Shown: positions 53,832-62,072 of the stretch, piece by piece | Layout: each line of letters begins with the position of its first letter | Position numbering within the stretch: position 1 is the first letter of the stretch | Source of the DNA: Sulfurivirga sp964427185 | GTDB taxonomy: Bacteria > Pseudomonadota > Gammaproteobacteria > Thiomicrospirales > Thiomicrospiraceae | Direction: 5' to 3' | DNA: 64,000 bases | Assembly: GCA_964427185.1 (NCBI GenBank) | Contig: CAYRSN010000003.1 | Span: 1 to 64,000, forward strand | The notes under the pieces: generated by a model | What the model saw: only the letters and a program-made list of their open reading frames with translations | What the model was told of the DNA's origin: nothing | Databases searched by the model: none | Made by a program: the position numbers and the translations under genes

Positions 53832-55601
53832 TTATTGTTTGAAAAAACGGTGCAAAAAGCCCAATGTAGAGAAAGTATGCTGATACCCTACCCCCACGGT
53901 CAGACCTGGAGTGATGGTGGCATCCACTTCAATATCACCTATTCTGGCCTGATTTAACAAGCTGACAGGATATCCCACATATAACCCTAATTGATGTTGG
54001 GGACTCACAAGGTAGATCAATTCCAACCTGCCCATCAAATCCAGGCTGACATAACCGAATTCATCGCCATTTTCCAGTGATGAGTTTGCAGCAAGGTAAT
54101 AACCTGTCACGCCAAAGCCATAGCCTGCGCTCCAGCCACGACCGAGCGTGTTGTGATTGATAAAGTCCATACCCAGCTTAATCCCAATTGGGGTGTCCCA
54201 GGACTGACTCGACAGCGTTGTTTTTAAATCACCGTCGCCCACGCCAAAAGCCGCATACATAGACAGCCAGCTTTCGCTTAACTCAGGATCATTCTCAAAA
54301 TAGCCTCGATCGAAGCGTGCTTGCCAACGCAGCCAGTTGATCTTTTGCTCAGGCTTTAATACGGTAGCGCCATTGATGCTATCAAAGGTGAAGTCCTGAG
54401 AAAATAGATCAACCCCCCAATAGGCTCCCGTCCAAGGCACTTCAGAAAGCCGATCATAAATCTCCGCCTCACCTTTTATAACAATCCACTCCGAAACAGG
54501 CTGCTCGTTCTCCTTAGGTGCAGGAGCCACCTTACGCACTTTGGCCAACCCGACGGTTTGCAACACCCCGTTAATCGAGCGCTGAATGCGATACATTGCA
54601 TCCATGCGCAAATCATCCTGCTCGGAAAGCAGTGCGGTAATCGTGCGCCAATCCACAGACTGAACCGTCTGCGCCATATTAAACTGCGGCACTGCTTTTA
54701 ACTTGTGAACCAGCTGAATCAGACTGGCGCGCCATGCGCTTTGCAACGCACGCTCAAACAGTTTGTGCAAATCCTGATTGGAAGGAAATGACCGGGTTTT
54801 AAGCGAAGCGCCGATTTCACCGGACTCCCCTTCCAACACCTTAAATAATTTGAAACCGGCAGCAGCACTATCATAGCGGTAAATATAGAGCTTATTACGC
54901 AGATCAAAATCCATATCGCTATCGTAATAACTCCGCTCACCCTGAGGTTTCACATAGGTAATGGTTAACTCGCCCCGTATTGCCGGTTGATACATGGCCA
55001 TGACAAACTGACTGTCCAATAATGTAGAGACCACCTTCATGGGGATCCCTAAAGACTTTGCCTGCGTGCGGATAAAAGTCGCCCGTTCCTGTTCCGACTG
55101 TTCACGATAGCGTTGCGCCAGAGCGGCTTTTTGCAGTGGCAAAATAAAAGGTGCCAACTGACGGCTTAAGTAGTTTTCCACAGCCTTCTGCCAGGCGGTT
55201 TCCGACATTGGTGGCGTGTGCAATGCTTTTAAAGCAGGTGCTGGAATAGCTTTGCTGGCTGATCTTGTCACAATCTTCAACTGCCCAGCTTCCAGCCGAA
55301 CCACATCAAAGCGTTTTTGATACAGCCACTGCATAGCCTGATCACCCAATTGAGTACGCAACGCAGGTGAAAGCGTAAAAACCTGCCCTTTACGCTCGCG
55401 ACACTTGCCGTGGCACATCTTTACGCGCACTGGCACACGCGCACTTTCCAAACCAACCTGTGGCAACACCATCACAGCCTGACGCTGATACACACGCTGG
55501 GAATCATCGGTTTGTTCCACCTTATCTATGGCAGCAGCGGGAAAACTGCCCAATAGATAGCCACATATAGCGATTAACCCCGCCACAATCGTTTTTTTCA
55601 T
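53832..55601 (-). CDS. Predicted outer membrane beta-barrel protein with large periplasmic domain
   Basis: Unrecognised protein of 589 aa. Signal peptide of about 23 residues (MKKTIVAGLIAICGYLLGSF, ending AAA). An N-terminal domain includes a close cysteine pair (MCHGKCRERKGQ, about 62-73). The middle (about 95-350) is mixed helix and strand. The last 200 residues alternate aromatic strands (SWLSMYAAFG, GYGFGVTGYY, HQLGLYVGYP, VGVGYQHTF), suggesting a C-terminal barrel ending near the last residues. First gene of the four-gene unit; GGAAGGC lies four bases before the ATG. A strong terminator separates it from the upstream LPP20 gene. Confidence 0.75.
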   Translation of the reverse strand: MKKTIVAGLIAICGYLLGSFPAAAIDKVEQTDDSQRVYQRQAVMVLPQVGLESARVPVRVKMCHGKCRERKGQVFTLSPALRTQLGDQAMQWLYQKRFDVVRLEAGQLKIVTRSASKAIPAPALKALHTPPMSETAWQKAVENYLSRQLAPFILPLQKAALAQRYREQSEQERATFIRTQAKSLGIPMKVVSTLLDSQFVMAMYQPAIRGELTITYVKPQGERSYYDSDMDFDLRNKLYIYRYDSAAAGFKLFKVLEGESGEIGASLKTRSFPSNQDLHKLFERALQSAWRASLIQLVHKLKAVPQFNMAQTVQSVDWRTITALLSEQDDLRMDAMYRIQRSINGVLQTVGLAKVRKVAPAPKENEQPVSEWIVIKGEAEIYDRLSEVPWTGAYWGVDLFSQDFTFDSINGATVLKPEQKINWLRWQARFDRGYFENDPELSESWLSMYAAFGVGDGDLKTTLSSQSWDTPIGIKLGMDFINHNTLGRGWSAGYGFGVTGYYLAANSSLENGDEFGYVSLDLMGRLELIYLVSPQHQLGLYVGYPVSLLNQARIGDIEVDATITPGLTVGVGYQHTFSTLGFLHRFFKQ

Positions 55602-55634
55602 TATTGCCTTCCAAAACCCGTTTTAATCAGATAT

Positions 55635-55665
55635 AAAAAAGCCTCTTATCCAATAAGAGGCTTTT
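55635..55665 (-). terminator. Terminator after the LPP20 lipoprotein gene
   Basis: Thirteen-bp perfect stem (AAAAGCCTCTTAT / ATAAGAGGCTTTT) with a CCA loop and TTTTTT on the minus strand. It splits the LPP20 gene from the following four-gene unit. Confidence 0.9.
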
Positions 55666-55685
55666 CATACTCCGAGTCGCAGAAC

Positions 55686-56300
55686 CTACTGCCCTTCACT
55701 CATCTGCTTTGCAATTTCTGCCGCCATTTCATCGAAACTTTGTTTGGCCTTAAACTGTTGCCAAAGTGCACGATCATTGTTATACGAAGTTTTCAATGCC
55801 TGCTCAGTAATCTTTTTGACATCTTCAGGCGTTATGCCAACCAGTACATACATCCGCCCATTCGACCCCACACGGGTTTTGTAAACTTTAGAGCCGACCA
55901 GTGTCTGTGCTGTGATACTTTTCGCCGTACTGCTGGCAACAGCATCTACCGTCTCATCATCATGCATACCTGTGGTACCCAGATACTGCTTTACCATTTT
56001 CTGAACTTGAACCTTCATCTGCTCAGCCAGCTGACCACGGGCATCCAGCACCGCCTGATCACGCATAAAACTAAGCCCTGCCTTGGATTTTTCAGCGATC
56101 CCTACGGCACTGACCGCAAGCCCCGGTACAGGTTCACTACAAATCCAGCCCGGCGCAGGGGTATTGGTTTCAGGAAATACGCAATCTACCACCGGCTCAG
56201 GCGCAGGTTGAGGTTTTGCTGGTGCCTGCTTTACCTCGCTTGATCCACATCCACTCAATAATGCCGCTGAAACAGCAGAAATCCAAAAAGCTTTTTTCAT
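55686..56300 (-). CDS. LPP20-family outer membrane lipoprotein (FlgP-like)
   Basis: Lipoprotein of 204 aa: signal MKKAFWISAVSAALLSGC with a lipobox, a Pro-rich linker, then the LPP20 fold (about 55-180) with AVGIAEKSKAGLSFMRDQAV and NGRMYVLVGITPEDVKKITE. Members include Helicobacter LPP20 and Vibrio/Campylobacter FlgP, a basal-disc protein of the flagellum. Two extra Cys (about 40 and 54) may form a disulfide. It lies downstream of motA-motB, which supports but does not prove a flagellar role. A long palindrome separates it from motB and a weak promoter (TTGAAT, 16 bases, TACTGT) is possible upstream. Confidence 0.85.
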   Translation of the reverse strand: MKKAFWISAVSAALLSGCGSSEVKQAPAKPQPAPEPVVDCVFPETNTPAPGWICSEPVPGLAVSAVGIAEKSKAGLSFMRDQAVLDARGQLAEQMKVQVQKMVKQYLGTTGMHDDETVDAVASSTAKSITAQTLVGSKVYKTRVGSNGRMYVLVGITPEDVKKITEQALKTSYNNDRALWQQFKAKQSFDEMAAEIAKQMSEGQ

Positions 56301-56325
56301 TTTTATCTCCCGTGAACAAGTCTAA

Positions 56326-56374
56326 AGGCACCTCCGCAAAACCCTGAATTATTCAGGGTTTTGCGGAGGTGCCT
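56326..56374. repeat. Perfect 24-bp inverted repeat (49-bp palindrome)
   Basis: AGGCACCTCCGCAAAACCCT plus GAAT (56326-56349) is repeated as its exact complement at 56351-56374, with one base between. CTAA flanks both sides (56322-56325 and 56373-56376), which could be a target duplication. No T-run on either strand makes it a poor terminator. Confidence 0.85.
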
Positions 56375-56443
56375 AACACAAAGTAACCTTAACAGTAACT
56401 TGCCACCCTTTCTATTCAAGGTTTTAATTACACACGATAAAGA

Positions 56444-57178
56444 TCACATATTAACCTGCTTAAACTGTCCAGTGACGGGATCAAAACGACGTGTCTTGTC
56501 AATTTCTATCACCACTCTGCGGTTCATTGCACGACCAAACCGGGTGTCATTGGGAGCAACCGGGTCATTGTCTGCACGCCCTTGGACAGTAATCAGCCGC
56601 TTATTAATATCCATATCCAGAAAAACCCGCGCGACACTGGCTGCACGCGCAGCGGAAAGCTCCCAGTTAGACGGAAACTGTAAGTTATGAATGGGAATAT
56701 TATCCGTGTAGCCGGTGATAATAATGGGATAAGGTCGCCCATAAAGCAATTCCGCCACCTGCTCCAGCTCTGCACGTGCCTGATCAGACAGGCTGGCACG
56801 CCCAGACTCAAAAAAGTGATCGGACTTCAAGACAATGGTGATTTTTTCCGGCGTTTCGCTGATTTCTACGTTTTTGGAGTTTTTCAGCGCTTCTTGAATC
56901 TCCTCAAGGCTTGGGGGAGGTTTGGCCTCTATCACCGAAATAGGAGAGGGAGCCGGCGGAGAAGTATCCTTGCTTTCAATGAGTGTTTCCTGTGGATTGG
57001 CACCATTTAAATTTTGTAGCGCCGCGGCAAACTCCTGACGTTTGCCAGGCTCTACAATACTTGCCAACCACATAACCAAAAAAAAGGCCATCAATACGGT
57101 CATCATATCAGCCAGCGCGATTTTCCACGCTCCGCCATGTGCTTCCTCTTCGGATGGTAAGTTTCGCCTGCGCGCCAT
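56444..57178 (-). CDS. motB: Flagellar motor protein MotB
   Basis: Stator subunit anchored to peptidoglycan; 244 aa, shorter than E. coli MotB. The single helix carries the proton-accepting Asp (D24 in ALADMMTVLMAFF); the C-terminal OmpA-like domain has GYTDNIPIHN and NWELSAARAASVARVF for peptidoglycan binding. A proline-rich linker (about 70-90) lies between. The start is one base after the motA stop. Confidence 0.95.
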   Translation of the reverse strand: MARRRNLPSEEEAHGGAWKIALADMMTVLMAFFLVMWLASIVEPGKRQEFAAALQNLNGANPQETLIESKDTSPPAPSPISVIEAKPPPSLEEIQEALKNSKNVEISETPEKITIVLKSDHFFESGRASLSDQARAELEQVAELLYGRPYPIIITGYTDNIPIHNLQFPSNWELSAARAASVARVFLDMDINKRLITVQGRADNDPVAPNDTRFGRAMNRRVVIEIDKTRRFDPVTGQFKQVNM

Positions 57179-57179
57179 A

Positions 57180-58022
57180 TCAGTCTGCCTCTGGTTTTCG
57201 CATGGCAGGCGGAATCAAGCGGTCACCCAGTTCACGCAGGAGCTTGGGAGAAACCCCCTGATAAATTGCATCAATCAAGGAAGCCGCCAGTTCAAATACC
57301 CCTCTTTCCTGACGAATCATCACCTCCACCGCATGAGTAAAGGGACCGACCACCGCAAAGGCAAAAAACACCCCTGTCAAAGTACCTACCAGTGCTGCAC
57401 CAATGGCTTCACCGATTTTCGCCACATCCATATCTCCACCCAGCAGCCCCATAGCAAGAATAACACCCAGTACCGCCGCCACAATTCCAAAACCGGGCAA
57501 CCAGTCTGCCACCTTACCACTGGCGCGCGGCACTTCTTTCAAGGTCTCCATATATTGGTCAATCTGTTGATGCAGCAGCTCTTCAAGACGCTCACCTTTA
57601 GGCGGGTTCAGCAAAATATAGCTGAGATTTTGCGCAATAAACTGTTGTAATTCCGGATAAGCTTGAATAGCTGGGTAATCATTAAAAATTGGGCTGTTAT
57701 CCGGATCAACCAGATGCCGGTCTAACGACAGTATGCCTTCAGAGCGGGCGAGGCGAGCAAGATCATAGAGCAAGTCTCTCGTTTCGTAATACAGCTCACT
57801 GCCGACCTTCTCACCAGCAAAATAACGCCCTAAAAATACAAAGGTTTTTTTCCAGACACTAATCGGCGTGGCCGCCATCCAGGCACCCAGCGACATCCCT
57901 AAAATAATCAACAGCTCAGAAGGGTGAAAAAGGCTGGCAATATGCCCTCCGGCGATTAAAAAACCGCCGATCAAAGACGCAAAAACAATTAAGATGGCAA
58001 TCAGCTTTGCCGCAATATTCAT
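57180..58022 (-). CDS. motA: Flagellar motor protein MotA
   Basis: Proton channel subunit of the stator, 280 aa with four membrane helices (about 5-26, 33-51, 168-188, 199-222). The cytoplasmic loop has charged residues for rotor contact (GRYFAGEKVGSELYYETRDL). GFGIVAAVLGVILAMGLLGG in helix 3 matches proton-type MotA. Downstream of parC; starts 50 bases after it. Confidence 0.95.
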   Translation of the reverse strand: MNIAAKLIAILIVFASLIGGFLIAGGHIASLFHPSELLIILGMSLGAWMAATPISVWKKTFVFLGRYFAGEKVGSELYYETRDLLYDLARLARSEGILSLDRHLVDPDNSPIFNDYPAIQAYPELQQFIAQNLSYILLNPPKGERLEELLHQQIDQYMETLKEVPRASGKVADWLPGFGIVAAVLGVILAMGLLGGDMDVAKIGEAIGAALVGTLTGVFFAFAVVGPFTHAVEVMIRQERGVFELAASLIDAIYQGVSPKLLRELGDRLIPPAMRKPEAD

Positions 58023-58072
58023 GAAAATCCCTTCAGCACCCTTACTTGCTCACCTTCGAGGTAAAGCAACCC

Positions 58073-60322
58073 TCATGCCATATTGGTCTTACAGTCTGTA
58101 AAGACTGTAAGGGTCGAACGTAATGTACGCGGCAGCTTCATTCCTCGTTTACCCCGCTCTGCCATAGCCTCTTCCAGCGCGGCACCTGTCAAAGTTTTGG
58201 CATAGGCTTTTTCTGTCCTGAATGTCAGCCGACATCTCGGCTGCCAGCTGCCCAACGCCTGAATAGACACTTTTTCAGGCAACTGCATCAGCTTGACACC
58301 CTTGCCTCGCGCCAGCTGCGGAAGCTGAATGGCGGGAAACAGTAATAGCCTGGGCTCGGTTGAGACCACAGCGACCCAGTCGTCTTTCGGGCTTAATTTC
58401 ATCGGAGATAAAGGGCGAGCATCTGCCGAACAGACCAATGCAGACTTACCATTTCGAGTCTTACTGATCAGGCGTTTAGCCTGCGCCACAAACCCTTGAT
58501 TAGCCGTACTGGCAAGCAGTACATAATCATCTGGGTTGACCAGTACCACGCCCACAGGTTGCGCGCCTTCCGGCAAAGTCAACCACTTGGTCACAGGCTC
58601 GCCGTGACTGCGCGCCGAGGGAAGTTCATGAGTAGGTAAGGCATACACACGCCCGGTGCTGTCCAGCAGCAATGTTGCCATACGGCTGTGACCACTGCTC
58701 TGAGCCAGGAAGCTGTCCCCTGCTTTGTAACTGAGCTTTTCACCTTCCACTTCGGCACCTTTCGCAGCGCGAATCCAGCCATTACGAGATAGCACGACCG
58801 TTACTGGTTCGGCAGGCAGCAATTGCTCTGCACCTAAAGGCTCGGCAGGTGCACGCTCCACTAACGGTGAACGCCGTGCATCTCCATAGGTTTTTCGCAC
58901 TGCCAGCAATTCTTTTTTCACCAGTGTTTTTAGACGGCGCGCCGAGCTGAGGGTTTTTTCCAACCTGTCCCGCTCCTGCGCCAGCTCTGCTTGCTCTGTG
59001 CGAATTTTCATCTCCTCCAGCCGTGCCAGATGACGCAGTTTCAGTTCTAATATGGCTTCTGCCTGTGTATCCGTGAGTCCAAAGGTTGTCATCAGTACAG
59101 GCTTAGGCCGCTCTTCTTCACGAATAATGCGAATTACTTCATCAATATTCAAAAAAGCTATCAACAAGCCATCGAGAATATGCAAACGAGCCTTAACCTT
59201 ATCCAAGCGGTGCTGAAGGCGGCGACGCACCGTCTCCAGGCGAAAGCACAGCCACTCATTCAGCAGCTGGTTCAGTGGCTTCACCTGAGGTTTACCATTT
59301 AGCCCGATCACATTCAGGTTGACTCTATAGCTACGCTCCAAATCGGTCGTGGCAAATAGATGACGCATCAACGCTTCGATATCGACCCGCTTGTTTTTTA
59401 CTTCTAGTACCAAGCGCACAGGGGCAGTGTGATCAGATTCATCCCGCAAATCCACTACCATGGGTAACTTTTTCGCTCGCATCTGCTCTGCAATTTGTGT
59501 CAACACCTTGCTGGCTGCCGTCTGAAACGGTAGCGCTTCAATGACAATGTTGACACCCTCTTCTACCTGATAGCGGGCTCGCTGACGCAGGGTACCGTTG
59601 CCTTTTTCATACAGCGCCTCCAGCTGCTCGCGAGGCGTGATAATTTCCGCACCGGTGGGATAATCCGGCCCGGGCAAATAAGCCATTAAATCCGCCACAC
59701 TGAGATCCGGCTGTTCAATCAGTGCCACACAGGCATCAATCACTTCAGTCAGATTATGAGGAGGAATATCCGTAGCCATTCCTACGGCAATGCCGGAGGT
59801 ACCATTCAGCAATACATGAGGCACCTGTGCCGGCAGTATGGCCGGTTCCTTCAAAGTGCCGTCAAAGTTGGGCACCCAGTCCACTGTGCCCTGCCCTACC
59901 TCCTCCAGCAGCAACTGAGCAAATGGCGAAAGGCGTGCTTCGGTATAACGCATGGCAGCAAAGGATTTGGGGTCATCAATGGAGCCCCAGTTTCCCTGCC
60001 CGTCAATCAGTGGATAACGAAAGGAAAAGGGCTGCGCCATCAGCACCATGGCTTCATAGCAGGCGGAATCCCCATGGGGGTGAAATTTTCCCAGCACATC
60101 TCCCACGGTGCGAGCAGATTTTTTATATTTGGCGCTGGCTTTCAGCCCCAGCTCACTCATAGCATAAATAATACGCCGCTGTACTGGCTTCAGGCCGTCA
60201 CCAATATGCGGCAGCGCCCGATCCAGAATGACATACATGGCATAGTCCAAATAAGCGCGCTCTGCAAATGCGCCTACGGCACGCTGCTCGACCCCTTCGT
60301 GATTGATGCGCTCCTGTGTCAT
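58073..60322 (-). CDS. parC: DNA topoisomerase IV subunit A
   Basis: Decatenates daughter chromosomes with ParE; 749 aa. The quinolone region HPHGDSACYEAMVLM keeps the Ser and Glu equal to E. coli S80 and E84. The active-site Tyr is in AAMRYTEARL. RPVNV-type loops and a degenerate C-terminal wheel domain (about 500-740) follow. The HMA-domain gene ends two bases before it. Confidence 0.96.
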   Translation of the reverse strand: MTQERINHEGVEQRAVGAFAERAYLDYAMYVILDRALPHIGDGLKPVQRRIIYAMSELGLKASAKYKKSARTVGDVLGKFHPHGDSACYEAMVLMAQPFSFRYPLIDGQGNWGSIDDPKSFAAMRYTEARLSPFAQLLLEEVGQGTVDWVPNFDGTLKEPAILPAQVPHVLLNGTSGIAVGMATDIPPHNLTEVIDACVALIEQPDLSVADLMAYLPGPDYPTGAEIITPREQLEALYEKGNGTLRQRARYQVEEGVNIVIEALPFQTAASKVLTQIAEQMRAKKLPMVVDLRDESDHTAPVRLVLEVKNKRVDIEALMRHLFATTDLERSYRVNLNVIGLNGKPQVKPLNQLLNEWLCFRLETVRRRLQHRLDKVKARLHILDGLLIAFLNIDEVIRIIREEERPKPVLMTTFGLTDTQAEAILELKLRHLARLEEMKIRTEQAELAQERDRLEKTLSSARRLKTLVKKELLAVRKTYGDARRSPLVERAPAEPLGAEQLLPAEPVTVVLSRNGWIRAAKGAEVEGEKLSYKAGDSFLAQSSGHSRMATLLLDSTGRVYALPTHELPSARSHGEPVTKWLTLPEGAQPVGVVLVNPDDYVLLASTANQGFVAQAKRLISKTRNGKSALVCSADARPLSPMKLSPKDDWVAVVSTEPRLLLFPAIQLPQLARGKGVKLMQLPEKVSIQALGSWQPRCRLTFRTEKAYAKTLTGAALEEAMAERGKRGMKLPRTLRSTLTVFTDCKTNMA

Positions 60323-60324
60323 GC

Positions 60325-60603
60325 TTACTCCTTATCCAGGCGTCCTACGGCACAGCTGACAAAAGACTTGGCCTTCGCCCCCATGGCCTTTAACCCTTCA
60401 ACACTGCCGGTTTCCGGATAGCCCATGGCAGCAAGCTTTTCCACCACTTGCCTGCGTGAGTGCTCATCTCCCGACACCTGCACACAACCCTCCTCAATAT
60501 CTACGGCAACATCTTCAACCCCTTCAAGCGCCATCAGTGTTTTACGGATACTGTTGGCACATCCGCCGCATTTGATATTGTCAACCTTTACCGTATAAGG
60601 CAT
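60325..60603 (-). CDS. Heavy-metal-associated (HMA) domain protein
   Basis: Small CopZ-like protein of 92 aa. The metal motif is CGGC in NIKCGGCANSIRKTL (residues 12-15), with the ferredoxin-like fold to about residue 66 and an extra tail of about 25 residues. I use the ATG at 60603, eight bases after GGGAGG; the one at 60609 is too close. Bound metal is not known. Linked to parC by a two-base spacer, an unexpected partner. Confidence 0.85.
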   Translation of the reverse strand: MPYTVKVDNIKCGGCANSIRKTLMALEGVEDVAVDIEEGCVQVSGDEHSRRQVVEKLAAMGYPETGSVEGLKAMGAKAKSFVSCAVGRLDKE

Positions 60604-60633
60604 ACTCATACCCTCCCATTGATTTAAAAGGTC

Positions 60634-60639
60634 ATTATA
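60634..60639 (-). promoter_or_regulatory. Possible -10 element for the HMA-parC transcript
   Basis: A perfect TATAAT on the minus strand, ending one base before the divergent PilZ gene start. No convincing -35 is found. If real, it lies on top of the PilZ start. Confidence 0.35.
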
Positions 60640-61014
60640 GTGGCAGAAAAGCTTCCGCCTATACGAGTAGAAACAGACCGCACCGTGCAGATCACTGGTG
60701 GAAACCGTAGCGTTAAAGGTAAACTTCTGGAACTTTCCCTCACAGACGCCCTGATTAACAGTCCGGCCAATGCAAAAGCCGGTACAAAGTTACGGTTAAA
60801 GTTTGATATTCCCGCCGGTGATCGCTTTGCGGAGGTGACCGTATTTGGCAAAGTGACCCGTGCCTCAAACTTCCAAGGGCGTTATTTACTCAATATTCAG
60901 TTCGATACCTTACCCACCCGGGCACAAAAAGATATTCAAGCATTCATCGACTTCAAACAAAGACTGAAAAAAATGAGTGTACGCCCCGGCGGCAGTAGCT
61001 ATGCTTCAGAGTAG
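60640..61014 (+). CDS. PilZ-like domain protein
   Basis: Small cytoplasmic protein of 124 aa with GTG start, eight bases after AAAGG. The strand pattern and the ending GRYLLNIQFDTLPTRAQKDI fit a PilZ beta barrel, but the RxxxR and (D/N)xSxxG motifs for cyclic di-GMP are not clear (the second is ELSLTDALI). It may be a non-binding PilZ, or bind something else. Its end overlaps thiO by 16 bases on the opposite strand. Confidence 0.7.
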   Translation: MAEKLPPIRVETDRTVQITGGNRSVKGKLLELSLTDALINSPANAKAGTKLRLKFDIPAGDRFAEVTVFGKVTRASNFQGRYLLNIQFDTLPTRAQKDIQAFIDFKQRLKKMSVRPGGSSYASE

Positions 61015-62072
61015 GCATAAGGCTCAGGTAAAACTGTCGTCTCCTGCCCCAGCAACATATCCCGCAACAGCTGTGCAGACGCAATAGAAGTCACAACACC
61101 ATTACGAAAGTGACCCGTATTAACCCAAAGATGATCATGCGGCACCGCTGCACCGATCACTGGAATACTGTTCGCTTTTCCCGGGCGCAAACCTGCCCAA
61201 TGATGCACGACACCAAACATTTCAAGTTCCGGATAGTGAGACAAAGCAAACTGTATCAATGCTTCACGCTCGCTACTCGTCGGTGTTTTATCAAACCCAA
61301 CCTCCTCCAATGTGGAGCCCACCACCACTAACCCGTCTCGTCGGGGAATCAGATAACGCCCCTGCTCCATCACCATATGCTTTAAAAAGCCGGGCGGTGC
61401 ATCAAAAGCGATCATCTGACCTTTCACGGGCTTCACTGGCAAAGGGAGTAGCGCGCCACTCCATGCACCAGCAGCCAGCACTGCATCCTGTGCTTGCCAG
61501 CGTACCGAAGGCGTATGAATGATCGGCCGCGCACCTTTGAACTCAATGGCCTCAACAGGCGTATGCTCCATAATATCAACCCCCTTAAGCAGCAAGGCCT
61601 TTTTCAAGGCCTTCATCAACCGAGGGTTACGCAGGCTTGCAATCTCCGGCATCCACAGCCCAAGCCTGCGCGTCGTCTGCAAACGCGGCTCAAACAGCGC
61701 AAGCTCGCGGTCAGTCAGGATATCCAGCCGATATCCCCATTTTTCACACCACTGCTGTGCAGTTTCCCACTGCTCACTATCGAGCATCAGCATGCCCGTA
61801 GGGAAATACTCCGGATCAATACCGGTCAGTTCAAACAACTCTGCAGATAAAGCTTCAAACTGCGACTGACTGACCTGCGCCAACATATTGACCGCATCCG
61901 GATATTGCCATGGATACATGGGCGACAGAATACCGCCTCCTGCCCATGAAGCTTCACGGCCACAGACGTGACGCTCCAACACGGTAACATGACGACCTGC
62001 CTGCTGCAAAAACCAGGCACTCATCAAGCCGCTGATACCGCCACCGATAATCAGCACATCCGCCTGCTTCAC
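60999..62072 (-). CDS. thiO: Glycine oxidase ThiO (FAD-dependent)
   Basis: Oxidises glycine to the imine used for the thiazole of thiamine; 357 aa. The FAD site IIGGGISGLMSAWFLQQAG starts the protein; GREASWAGGGILSPMYPWQY and the C-terminal GLRPGKANSIPVIGAAVPHD are typical of ThiO/DAAO proteins. It overlaps lspA by four bases (ATGA). No other thi genes are near. Confidence 0.9.
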   Translation of the reverse strand: MKQADVLIIGGGISGLMSAWFLQQAGRHVTVLERHVCGREASWAGGGILSPMYPWQYPDAVNMLAQVSQSQFEALSAELFELTGIDPEYFPTGMLMLDSEQWETAQQWCEKWGYRLDILTDRELALFEPRLQTTRRLGLWMPEIASLRNPRLMKALKKALLLKGVDIMEHTPVEAIEFKGARPIIHTPSVRWQAQDAVLAAGAWSGALLPLPVKPVKGQMIAFDAPPGFLKHMVMEQGRYLIPRRDGLVVVGSTLEEVGFDKTPTSSEREALIQFALSHYPELEMFGVVHHWAGLRPGKANSIPVIGAAVPHDHLWVNTGHFRNGVVTSIASAQLLRDMLLGQETTVLPEPYAYSEA

